Source: Rubellimicrobium arenae (lineage in GTDB: Bacteria; Pseudomonadota; Alphaproteobacteria; Rhodobacterales; Rhodobacteraceae). From it: 64,000 nt of DNA. Both the position numbers and the translations under genes were made by a program. Under the pieces are notes generated by a model. The model had not been told where the DNA came from. It searched no databases and saw only the letters and a program-made list of their open reading frames with translations. The stretch spans positions 1-64,000 of the forward strand of contig NZ_JAFMST010000002.1 in assembly GCF_017916275.1 (NCBI RefSeq), read 5' to 3'. Below, in pieces: positions 55,101-62,033 of the stretch (position 1 is the first letter of the stretch; each line of letters begins with the position of its first letter).

Positions 55101-55449
55101 GTCTCTCGCCGCCATGTTGCGCGGTACGACGCCTGAACTGCACGCCACGATCGTCGCGAGCCTCCTCCGCCTGCCTCCAACCGCCGTTATCGACACCGTC
55201 GAGGAGATCTCCCGGTCAGCGCGTTTCTGGCCGTCGGCATTGTCGCAGCTGGTGAGCACATCCAGCGAACTCGGCGGCCGCTCCCGCGCTCCCGTCCTCC
55301 GTCGCCTGGTTCGCTGGCTGGACCTTTGCAGACTGCTCGACGGTTTCCTCGCGGACCTTGCCGCCCGGATGCCGGCGCCCGAGGTTTCCGCGCAAATTGA
55401 TCTTCTGCGCACGCTAGACCGTCTGTGGCAGTTGGAGCCAGGCATGTAG
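52153..55449 (+). CDS. STAND-type P-loop NTPase, large regulatory protein
   Basis: Encodes 1098 aa from a GTG at 52153 that overlaps the previous stop; a GTG at 52291 is an alternative that drops an arginine-rich leader. Residues 50-180 form a helical N-terminal domain. Walker A is GSPGIGKSAF (about 222-231), and a Walker-B-like IAIVADTIEEIT is at about 331-342. Winged-helix-like and helical regions follow (to about 600). The C-terminal half (600-1098) has no recognised repeats but is leucine-rich and helical, as expected of a sensor. It is the likely NTP-driven switch for the two proteases upstream. Confidence 0.82.
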   Translation: MDDLRGRLIAHAALSGPFRPARFRYRDRSERRSRRQVGAAGGRATVVSDTEWSSALAELAPLCEEVTANGAQMWMMRSAERGRELAALAERPEFVARLYRQRPPLRHDVFATILQRCLSSGPLPVVQEVSAADLREAISAAIFAGSMVLDPRRDAIKAFEQALYRRVAAESQAARMKAVLPRPLVGRVEERTALLDFLRHGLVRAPFQQIGDPVDGRLLLTGSPGIGKSAFLADVLQTLRSDTPKTYAVHFDFDQLTLMRGSVVAWAEELTRQIGSQWADAEPLLSRVRAEHSRRRLGRSAASVASSAESDAAALVEDAWKALSGIPLGPIAIVADTIEEITARDSLEQFEHAPQDTRFSQLLDWVRALRDISVPPAGPFSAVRLLASGRTAPPVDRATLAQWFAAVLDLPDLDDDAADAMLTGRDASLEARSRARIIAAVGGHPLHLLMVQQHITGLRPTDRAALLAELEVEGLRGALPETVTRTLYSRFIDRLRIRDLPAGLKDDDIRKLARSGLLLREVTEPLLAEVVGLAAKVALSGPGLAKAALTALREQVWLVVPGERGSIRHRPDVRRVMLPMVLSRRDPAIRALLDAAVAWFEDRPLEVGAIEEAGYLRALRGDPEDVAVLGDPSRAASVLSLAGGDLAVMPLVSQAILKFTARPAEPLSAAELAALPEPRRVEALARQESAALRSFGGTKARPGVQAAPVSLPVDQPGRSKEPTRIPIAFEWSNVSSDAYDVLNNRTLHDAVEVAFLESDFGRVAELGWTAIRHVSRWPDLTRPLSLSTPFEMTWLWRSMLAFAVRPPSFHEAMETPLITELLAEEKKLEDPDHDVRASAPDEPFFYEARFDLLPLLHLASIPRELRHVSVPPWRSYARLNDLRELRLAASIPGLRHALAHERFVAVGVPSALPLLAEPLVDPVVRKITSGAGTNLPAIVELVLSAPSNPHLLDELSDRLDDVFDVRDVQVSVSVNHDDPVGRRSLAAMLRGTTPELHATIVASLLRLPPTAVIDTVEEISRSARFWPSALSQLVSTSSELGGRSRAPVLRRLVRWLDLCRLLDGFLADLAARMPAPEVSAQIDLLRTLDRLWQLEPGM

Positions 55450-55764
55450 TTCCGGGAGTGCTGTCAGACGAATGCGAACTCGTCTTCGCTAATCGGGTTG
55501 CATGCGGCAAGTCCTTTGGACGGGAACACCACTTGGCGGATACTCGACCGGGCAGGCTTCACTCTTCGCTCCGTGGTCGGCGCCAGGGCCGCCACATGAT
55601 GGGGCCAGACAGGGTCGGTGCATCAATCTCAGAGCTTGCGTGCTTTCTCCTGAGGATCGGGAAGCGACGACGAGTTCGACGATGTCACCGGGCCCTGCGT
55701 CCTGCCGGACGCATCCGCCGCGGCGGATCCTTGTTGGTCGGTAGCGTCTCTCCTCCTTGCTGCC
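55450..55764. other. IS-scarred intergenic stretch
   Basis: No gene is supported. It begins with a solo IS6-type end (55458-55484) immediately after the STAND stop and leads into the IS110 fragment. Confidence 0.5.
55458..55484. mobile_element. Solo IS6-type end (scar)
   Basis: GTGCTGTCAGACGAATGCGA followed by ACTCGTC is identical over this length to the scar at 14722-14749. It stands nine bases after the STAND gene stop with no transposase attached. It has the same orientation as the left ends of the intact IS6 copies. Confidence 0.6.
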
Positions 55765-56359
55765 TCAGGCTACAGAAAGCCTGCTGATCTCCTCGCGGCG
55801 GGCGCAGAACTCGGTGCCATCCACCCAGATGCGGTGCAGGATCACCGCCAGGCGGCGGGCCACCGCGACCTGAGCGCGCCGGGCGCCACGGCGCTGGGCT
55901 ATCTGCACGCCCCAGCGCTTGAGCCAACTCCATCGCTGCACCCGGGCCAGCAGCACCATGGCGGCCTCGCAAAGGAGCGAGCGCGCCATCCGGTCCCCGC
56001 ATCGGGTGATGTGCCCGTGCCGGTCGACCTCACCCGAGGCGTACTTGCGCGGGGTGAGCCCGAAGTGGGCGCCGAGGTGCGAGGACTTCCGGAACCGGCT
56101 GGGGTCCTCCACGGCGGTGCGGTAGGCCAGAGCCGTCAGCGGGCCGACACCCGGCACGCTCATCAGCCGCCGGCAGACCGGATCCGCCTTCGTAGTTGCT
56201 AGAACCAGTCGGTGCAGCTCCTCGATGCGCTCCACCACCTCCTGCCTCATGCGCAGAACCGCACGGACCGTCTGCTCCAGGACGCCCTCGCCCTCCACCA
56301 GCTCGAGCACACGATCGCCGAGGCGACCCACAGCCACCCGGCCTACCTTGCGGCCAAAG
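55765..56359 (-). pseudogene. IS110-family transposase, C-terminal half
   Basis: About 190 residues survive, including the Transposase_20 block VCRRLMSVPGVGPLTALAYR and the catalytic-Ser-region RCGDRMARSLLCEAAMVLLA. The N-terminal DEDD domain is missing; the 5' side is cut by IS6 at 56360 and does not resume beyond it. The sequence belongs to a different IS110 subgroup from the copy at 15216, so the two halves are not parts of one element. Confidence 0.85.
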
Positions 56360-57174
56360 GGTGGTGTCAGACGGATGCGAACCAGTCTCTGTTTGGCTAG
56401 ATGCGTCCGACCTCAGTCGGCGCAGAGCTGCCGCCACTCGGCGAGAGCGGCGGTACGTGCCTGCTTGTAGACGCTGCGTTTTGAGAGGCTCCGATCCGAA
56501 CTGAAGTGGTTGCAAACTGAGGAATGGACCGCGGCGAACTTTTGTAAGGTATGCATCCTGCGGAACCGGAGCATCGCCCGCTCGCGTCGTCGGAACGGCT
56601 GGTGGGAGTTCTCGACCCGGTTGTTCTCCCAGCGACCGGTGACCTGCTTGTCCTCGGCTCCGACCTCCTTGAGAGCGGCGCCGTAGGAGCGCAGCCCATC
56701 TGTCACCAGCTCTTCGGCTCGGCCATGCCGCTTCATCAGCTTTCGCAGGAACTTTAGCGCTGCCTTCTTGTCCCGCCGATTGGAGACGAAGGCATCCAGC
56801 ACCTCGCCTTCGTGGTCCACCGCACGCCAGAGATAGTGCTGGACGCCGTTGATCCTCACGAATACCTCGTCCAAGTGCCAGCGCCAACGCGAAGCTCTGA
56901 GGCCATCCACCCTCTTCCGCCGGATCTCGGCCGCGAACATCGGGCCGAACCGGTTCCACCAATGACGCACCGTCTCGTGGCTCACCTCGATGCCGCGCTC
57001 GTGGAGCAGGTCCTCCACGTTTCGGAGCGACAGAGGAAACCGGACGTACATCATCACAGCCAGCCGAATGATCTCAGGGCTAGTGCGGAAGTAGCGAAAG
57101 GGACTGCGCTTGGTCATCCACAGAAACTACGCAGACCCCCTGCCCCGCTCAAGCCGCATCCCCCTGACACTGCC
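56360..57174 (-). mobile_element. IS6-family insertion sequence, second intact copy, 815 bp
   Basis: The left end GGTGGTGTCAGACGGATGCG and the complement of the right end GGCAGTGTCAGGGGGATG are imperfect inverted repeats. Same size and orientation as the copy at 16066-16880 but with clear sequence differences. No 8-bp duplication is visible (GGCCAAAG left, CTCAGAGC right). It interrupts an IS110 remnant. Confidence 0.88.
56413..57117 (-). CDS. IS6-family transposase, complete
   Basis: Encodes 234 aa, collinear with the 16119-16823 product, with intact DDE residues (HLDEVF, VTDGLRSYG, NNRVENSHQPF). It differs at many positions (for example RRKRVDGL against RKRRVSGM), so the copies did not arise from one recent event. 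Probably active. Confidence 0.94.
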   Translation of the reverse strand: MTKRSPFRYFRTSPEIIRLAVMMYVRFPLSLRNVEDLLHERGIEVSHETVRHWWNRFGPMFAAEIRRKRVDGLRASRWRWHLDEVFVRINGVQHYLWRAVDHEGEVLDAFVSNRRDKKAALKFLRKLMKRHGRAEELVTDGLRSYGAALKEVGAEDKQVTGRWENNRVENSHQPFRRRERAMLRFRRMHTLQKFAAVHSSVCNHFSSDRSLSKRSVYKQARTAALAEWRQLCAD

Positions 57175-57203
57175 CTCAGAGCCATTCTGCGCCCGCCTGT
57201 GAC

Positions 57204-59504
57204 TCAGAGCCAGACATCGCCCCGGTCAAGGGCGCTGACCCCCTTGAGGTAGATCGCGAAGTCAGCCGCATTGTCGCCGGTCACGTCGGCGCGAAGGACC
57301 ACGCCGTTCCCGCGCTCCTCCCACCAGACGGAATGTGCCGCCGCCGTTCGCCCCGACCAGGCGAAGACGTCGTTGCTCCCAACGTCGAGCCGGGCATCGA
57401 GGGGCCTGAGGTCGATCCGGTCAATGCCACGGGTGAACTCGTGCAGGACGTCGCGGGTCGGGCCCGGGCGGCTGTCGAAGCGGTCCTCGAACACGAAGAC
57501 ATCCTGATCCCTGTCCTTGCCGCCGAAGAGGTGATCGAGACCACCGTCGCCGACGAGGCGGTCCCGGCCGTCGCCCCCGCGCAGGACGTCATCCCCTCGT
57601 CCCCCGTAGAGCGTGTCGTTGCCGTTGCCCCCGTAAACGATGTCGTCACCACCATTCGCCTCGACCGTGTCGCTCCCGCCCCGACCGAAGAGGAGCTCAT
57701 CATGGGCGCCGATATCGCCCCGGAAGCCGTCGGGTTTATCGGTTCCCGCGAACATATGGGTGTGCCGGCCCGCCTCGAAGGTCGTCTGCGTGAGGACGCG
57801 AGGCAGCGGATCCGCTTCCAGGAGATCTCGAAGGTGCTTGGCGTAGAGCGACATGTTATGCTCGCCGATGTTGAGCGGGACGTTGTCCCACGCGGTCGCG
57901 ATGTCGTCCACGGGAACGGTGATCCGCTCCCCCGATTTGTGGAAGCCCGCGAGCCAGCCCAATTCGCCGGCGGTGGCCACGATGTCCTGGCTGTGCTCGA
58001 CATGGAGCACCCGGTTGTCCTTGGTGGCCGTGCTGTTGGCGCCGGGCGAGCCGAAGGTGATGGCCCGGTAGGTCGCCCCCAGATAGTTGTCGGGGAACTC
58101 ATCCATGAACAGCTGGGCGATGATGCCGCCCAGGCTGTGGCCGGCGAACACAACCCGGTCGATGTCGGTCTCCCCCAGCATGGTCTTGATGCCGCGCAGC
58201 AGACCGTCGAAGGCCGGCCAGTGGAAGTCGTCCACCTGCGGTCCCCACCCGGTGATCGCGTCCTTTGTCAGTCCCCCCACCGAGTCGGTGTTCGTCCCAC
58301 GGATCGCCACCATAAGGGTGTGGTGGCCGTTGACCATGGCTTGGCCGACATGGGCCACGGCGGTTCCGTCCTTGTCGGCATAGACCCCATTCTCGAACGT
58401 CCAGGCGATGGGGGAGGGATCGGCCCCGTCGCTCCGCCGGCCCAGACCCATCTCATTGGCATGCACGGGCGTCCACAGCGTCCCGCCGGGCAGGAACTTG
58501 TCCTTGTAGGCCCCCTCCGCCGCCAGGGCGGATTCCATCAGGAGGTTCACCGTCCGGTTGGATTCTGCGAAGTTCTTCTCGAACCTCACGAGCTCCATGT
58601 CGCGGACCCGATCCACCTCTTTGCCTCCGTCACGGGTGATCTCGGTCCAGCCGCCCTCGGCGTCCTTGAACGTCCAGTCGGACCGGCGGCCCTCGAGATG
58701 GTAGATGTCACGGTCGGCCTCGGTCCCGCCTGTGCCCTTGGTGCCTCCGTCCAGGGTGTCGTTGCCGGCCTCTCCCCAGAAGGTGTCGTTACCCGCACCC
58801 CCGTTCAGGGTGTCGTTGCCGTCCCCACCGTGAAGGGCATCGTGGCTTCCCCCGCCGTGGAGGAAGTCGTTGCCTTTCCCGCCGTCGATCCCGTCGGGCT
58901 GCTTGCCGCCATTGATCCTGTCGTGTCCCTGGCCGGCCGAGAAGTTTCCTGACCCCCAGGTCCGCGAGGTCCCGGGGATCCGCATCGCGTCCGGCAGTGT
59001 GACCACGTCGTTTCCGTCCAGGGCGTGGAAGAGATCGGCCCCGCTGCTGACCGAATCTCTTTGGCTGGGGGTCAGGCTGTTGAAGTTGACCCGGTCTCCT
59101 CCCTCGGTGAACAGGGGATCAGAGAGAAGCTCGATGGCAACCCAGTCGTAATCCTTCCAGGCTAGGTCCCATCCGGGGTTGCCGCCATACGTGTCGAGGC
59201 GGGTGGTGAGCATCGGCTCGTTGCCGAAGTCGGCGGGCAGCTCGTAGGTGTAGCTCTCGTACTCGGCAATATAGTAGTGAAGCCGCACCTCCCTGCCTAC
59301 GCCGACTGTCTCTGGGACCCCTGCGTCGGAATTGCGGAACCGCCATGTCCCGAAGGGATTGACCTCCCAGCCGGGATCATAGCCCACCGACCACTCCTTT
59401 CCCAAGAACGTTTGCTTGGTATGGTCGAGGAACGGATATTCCCCTGTGTTCGGATCAAGCTGGCTGTGATGCCGGATATCGAACTTCACGTAAACGGTAA
59501 CCAT
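57204..59504 (-). CDS. RTX-type secreted lipase (class 3 lipase fold)
   Basis: Encodes 766 aa with GAGGGG before the ATG. The lipase nucleophile is in GHSLGG (about 455), with the lid-side block MVAIRGTNTDS typical of class 3 lipases. RTX nonapeptide repeats (GGxGNDxL type) occur both before the lipase domain (about 195-255) and after it (about 640-690), an unusual split. There is no Sec signal; the C-terminus ends in hydrophobic residues plus DRGDVWL, consistent with type I secretion. Calcium would fold the repeats outside the cell. Confidence 0.88.
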   Translation of the reverse strand: MVTVYVKFDIRHHSQLDPNTGEYPFLDHTKQTFLGKEWSVGYDPGWEVNPFGTWRFRNSDAGVPETVGVGREVRLHYYIAEYESYTYELPADFGNEPMLTTRLDTYGGNPGWDLAWKDYDWVAIELLSDPLFTEGGDRVNFNSLTPSQRDSVSSGADLFHALDGNDVVTLPDAMRIPGTSRTWGSGNFSAGQGHDRINGGKQPDGIDGGKGNDFLHGGGSHDALHGGDGNDTLNGGAGNDTFWGEAGNDTLDGGTKGTGGTEADRDIYHLEGRRSDWTFKDAEGGWTEITRDGGKEVDRVRDMELVRFEKNFAESNRTVNLLMESALAAEGAYKDKFLPGGTLWTPVHANEMGLGRRSDGADPSPIAWTFENGVYADKDGTAVAHVGQAMVNGHHTLMVAIRGTNTDSVGGLTKDAITGWGPQVDDFHWPAFDGLLRGIKTMLGETDIDRVVFAGHSLGGIIAQLFMDEFPDNYLGATYRAITFGSPGANSTATKDNRVLHVEHSQDIVATAGELGWLAGFHKSGERITVPVDDIATAWDNVPLNIGEHNMSLYAKHLRDLLEADPLPRVLTQTTFEAGRHTHMFAGTDKPDGFRGDIGAHDELLFGRGGSDTVEANGGDDIVYGGNGNDTLYGGRGDDVLRGGDGRDRLVGDGGLDHLFGGKDRDQDVFVFEDRFDSRPGPTRDVLHEFTRGIDRIDLRPLDARLDVGSNDVFAWSGRTAAAHSVWWEERGNGVVLRADVTGDNAADFAIYLKGVSALDRGDVWL

Positions 59505-59919
59505 CCAAACCCCTCAAGCTGCTCCACGGCAGGCGGACGGATCCTCGATCTAGGAAACGTAACTTGCCATCCCCTGCATGCCCCTTGAGGTTACCCGGCC
59601 GTAGTTTCCGAGCAAGAAACAAAACTGAGGATCACTAGGCCGTGAGCCAGCCTGGCGTGCCAAGATCTGGTTTCTGACGCCGGCAGTTGCTGGCTTGGCT
59701 TTTCCACACACCGGGCGCTGGCTGAAGCCTTTTGCCAGGATTGCTTCGATATACCAACGAAAGCCGTTCTTTTCCGATTCTGCCCGCGAGTGCGACCCTG
59801 AGCAGGCGATCTGCGGCACAAGCCTCTGTCATGCCGTGACAGCCATGACCCGCATTCCCGTCGAGGAGAGAGGACGCGGCACACTCATCGTATGAACACA
59901 GCTGTAGTACGAAGCAGCC
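59505..59919. other. Intergenic region, no gene seen
   Basis: No frame is convincing in these 415 bases. It lies upstream of the RTX lipase and downstream of the metzincin gene and should contain the lipase promoter. Confidence 0.45.
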
Positions 59920-61242
59920 TCACGGTTTGCAGGCATTCGCCGGCTGGTTAACGCATTGAGTTGCGTGGCAGGCGAGGTTGGACGAGCACGTCTCGCGGCA
60001 CTCGGTGGCGGACTCGAACCAACGCTCGTGACCCTGACATGGACAATACGCGCCAAGTTTATCACTGGCACATGGCAGGTATGTCGCGCAGGTCCCGCAA
60101 TTGTTCGAGCCTCGGCATTGGGCACACTCACATCGTGTCGGACTGGGGTTGTAACACAGGCTGTTGCAGGCGCTTACTCGATCCATCTCGCGCCAAGCCG
60201 TATCTGGGACCGGTGGCGTCTTGAAACCGACGATGTGATCCCAGCCGAGGGTGTGGAGCATTTCATGAAAGAGGATCGACTCGCGGCCCTTCGGGGTCGC
60301 GACGTTCCAATCAGCCAGGTCGATGTAAATGACGATCGGGCGCTGCGGATCGATGGCTGCGTCGTACTGGATGCCAGCCTTCCGATTCGGATTCATGTTC
60401 TCGCAAACCACTCGGAACTCCCGGCTCGCCACCGTGTGGGCAAGCGAGGCGGCCTCAGCATACATTGCGGACGACCGTAGGCAGCTTCCGCCGTTTGCAG
60501 CTGCGTCGACCAGCCTGCTCATCACCTCTGTCGTAAGACTGGACGGGCAAGGGACCGGGTTGACGAGCTGGATGTTGATGATCTCGAGAGGATCTGGCCA
60601 TGAGGTGTGGCCCGCCTCGATGATCGAGGATGCGCTGTATTGGCTCACCACGCTGAGCGTCCCCGCACCCTCCTCCAGAGTGACTTGCATGGTGCCATCG
60701 TCGGGAAAGATGTAGGTGCGGCGCGTCGCCAAGACCTGCGCTGCCGGGTCGTATTCCGATATGCTGATCGTTGATCGCTCGCGTCGCGGGGCAATGAGGC
60801 TTCCTATGACGGCGGGTGACGTGACCTCGCGATCGATCCTGGCGCGCCACTCGTCGAAGCCATCCTGGTCGGCGTCGAGCCTGCCAGTCGAGAAGGAGCG
60901 TGCTGGTCCGGGCCAAGCCGTGGGGAGCGCCACGTGGTCCCACGCAACGACCGTCTGTCCTCCGAGCTTGACCTCCTCCTTGGTCAGGACAGGCACTCTC
61001 GGAAACAGGAGATTGAACGAACGCTGATACCGCATACAGCCGCCAGGACTCAGCGCCACGTCCGGGTCCCCGTTCGCGACGGCGACCCTGGCGGCGATCA
61101 GCGATGCTGACGTCGGGAGGTCCTGCGAGCACTGCGCCGATGCCAGTCCGGCGAACGTCCCCAAGATGAAAACGAGTAGAATGAAGGTGAGCGTGCCGGA
61201 GCACGGACCATCTGGTGGGTGATCATCGTCACGAGTGGCCAT
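59920..61242 (-). CDS. Secreted metzincin-type zinc protease with a cysteine-rich tail
   Basis: Encodes 440 aa from ATG 61242; a 460-aa form from ATG 61302 is possible. An N-terminal hydrophobic segment (TLTFILLVFILGTFAGLASA) is a signal peptide. The catalytic motif HEMLHTLGWDH (about 326-336) is the full HExxHxxGxxH zinc site of metzincins, followed by the Met-turn candidate REMDR. The C-terminal 80 residues hold many cysteines (CNSLC, CECAQC, CGTC, CPCQ), which suggest a disulphide-rich binding module. Unusual for a bacterium of this type. The upstream flank is an IS6 remnant. Confidence 0.8.
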   Translation of the reverse strand: MATRDDDHPPDGPCSGTLTFILLVFILGTFAGLASAQCSQDLPTSASLIAARVAVANGDPDVALSPGGCMRYQRSFNLLFPRVPVLTKEEVKLGGQTVVAWDHVALPTAWPGPARSFSTGRLDADQDGFDEWRARIDREVTSPAVIGSLIAPRRERSTISISEYDPAAQVLATRRTYIFPDDGTMQVTLEEGAGTLSVVSQYSASSIIEAGHTSWPDPLEIINIQLVNPVPCPSSLTTEVMSRLVDAAANGGSCLRSSAMYAEAASLAHTVASREFRVVCENMNPNRKAGIQYDAAIDPQRPIVIYIDLADWNVATPKGRESILFHEMLHTLGWDHIVGFKTPPVPDTAWREMDRVSACNSLCYNPSPTRCECAQCRGSNNCGTCATYLPCASDKLGAYCPCQGHERWFESATECRETCSSNLACHATQCVNQPANACKP

Positions 61243-61309
61243 GACCGAGACCCGAACACCGCTTCGCCGTTCAGCCAGCGATCCTTTCGAGTTTGCGCCC
61301 ATCTCCGAA

Positions 61310-61856
61310 ACTCGTCAACTACTAGCTGCGATGAGGCACGTCCCAGAGCTTACTGTGCCAGATGCATCCAGAGGCCGTCTTGTCTGGAACCTGCTGCTCA
61401 TCAATGCCGGCGGTGCGGGCCTGCGTGTAGGTGTCTCGGCTAGGGAGGATCCGATCGGCGTCGAAGTAGGTGTGCCCCGAGGAGGGGACGGCAGCGAACT
61501 TCTGTAAGCTTTGCATGCATCGAAACCGCAGCATGGCCCGCTCCCGTCGTCGGAAAAGTGCCAGCGCCAACGAGAGGAGCGCAGGCCGGCAACCCGCCTC
61601 TTCCGGATCTCGGCCGCGAACATGGGCCCAAACCTCAGCCCCCAGAACCGCACCGTCTCGTGGCTGACCTCGATGCCGCGCTCATGGAGAAGACCCTCGA
61701 CATTGCGTAACGAGAGGGGGAACCGGACACACATCATCACGGCCAGCCGGATCACCTCGGGGCTGGTGCGCAAGTAGCGAAAGGGGCTGCGCTTGGTCAT
61801 CCGGCGAGGCTAGGCCGACCCCCTGCCGCGCTCAAGCCGGATCGCTTTGACAGGGC
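61310..61856 (-). mobile_element. IS6-family remnant, third copy, internally deleted
   Basis: A right end (complement GGCCCTGTCAAAGCGATCC) is present at 61838-61856 and a weak left-end trace (ACTCGTC) lies at about 61311-61317. It is about 270 bp shorter than the intact copies because of the internal deletion. It directly adjoins the metzincin gene start. Confidence 0.75.
61322..61800 (-). pseudogene. IS6-family transposase with internal deletion
   Basis: The N-terminus (MTKRSPFRYLRTSPEVIRLA...) matches the intact IS6 transposases up to RWRWH. The sequence then jumps directly to the RRRERAMLRF block near the C-terminus, removing the catalytic core of about 95 residues, and the C-terminus is frayed. 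It cannot transpose. Confidence 0.85.
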
Positions 61857-61880
61857 CACAAGGACGCCTGCGCTTACGGC

Positions 61881-61921
61881 GGGCGGCTCCAGCCGCCCCC
61901 CGTCCCAATTACCGGGACGGG
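61881..61921. terminator. Tandem perfect hairpins downstream of the beta-helix RTX gene
   Basis: Two stems follow each other: GGGCGGC / GCCGCCC (61881-61898, 4-base loop) and CCCGTCCC / GGGACGGG (61899-61921, 7-base loop). They lie about 110 bases beyond the stop of the leftward RTX gene. Without a T-run on either strand they could be a terminator, an RNA-protecting structure or a boundary of an element. Confidence 0.35.
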
Positions 61922-62033
61922 AACAGCCAAAACACGCCCGTTCGCGTCCAAAGAAGCAGGACATATCCACATTCTAGCCAGGGGCAGGTGCCTGGGGCAG
62001 AAGCAGACGCACAGCCTGCTCCTCTCTCCTGCA

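Noticed and set aside
15216-56359. The two IS110 halves as one element split by rearrangement
   Set aside because: The N-terminal piece at 15216 and the C-terminal piece at 55765 belong to different IS110 subgroups by motif pattern, so they are not complementary halves.
57333-58952. Long open frame on the + strand opposite the RTX lipase (539 codons)
   Set aside because: It mirrors the lipase codons; its Val/Asp/Gly-rich repeats arise from the complement of RTX repeats and there is no recognisable domain.
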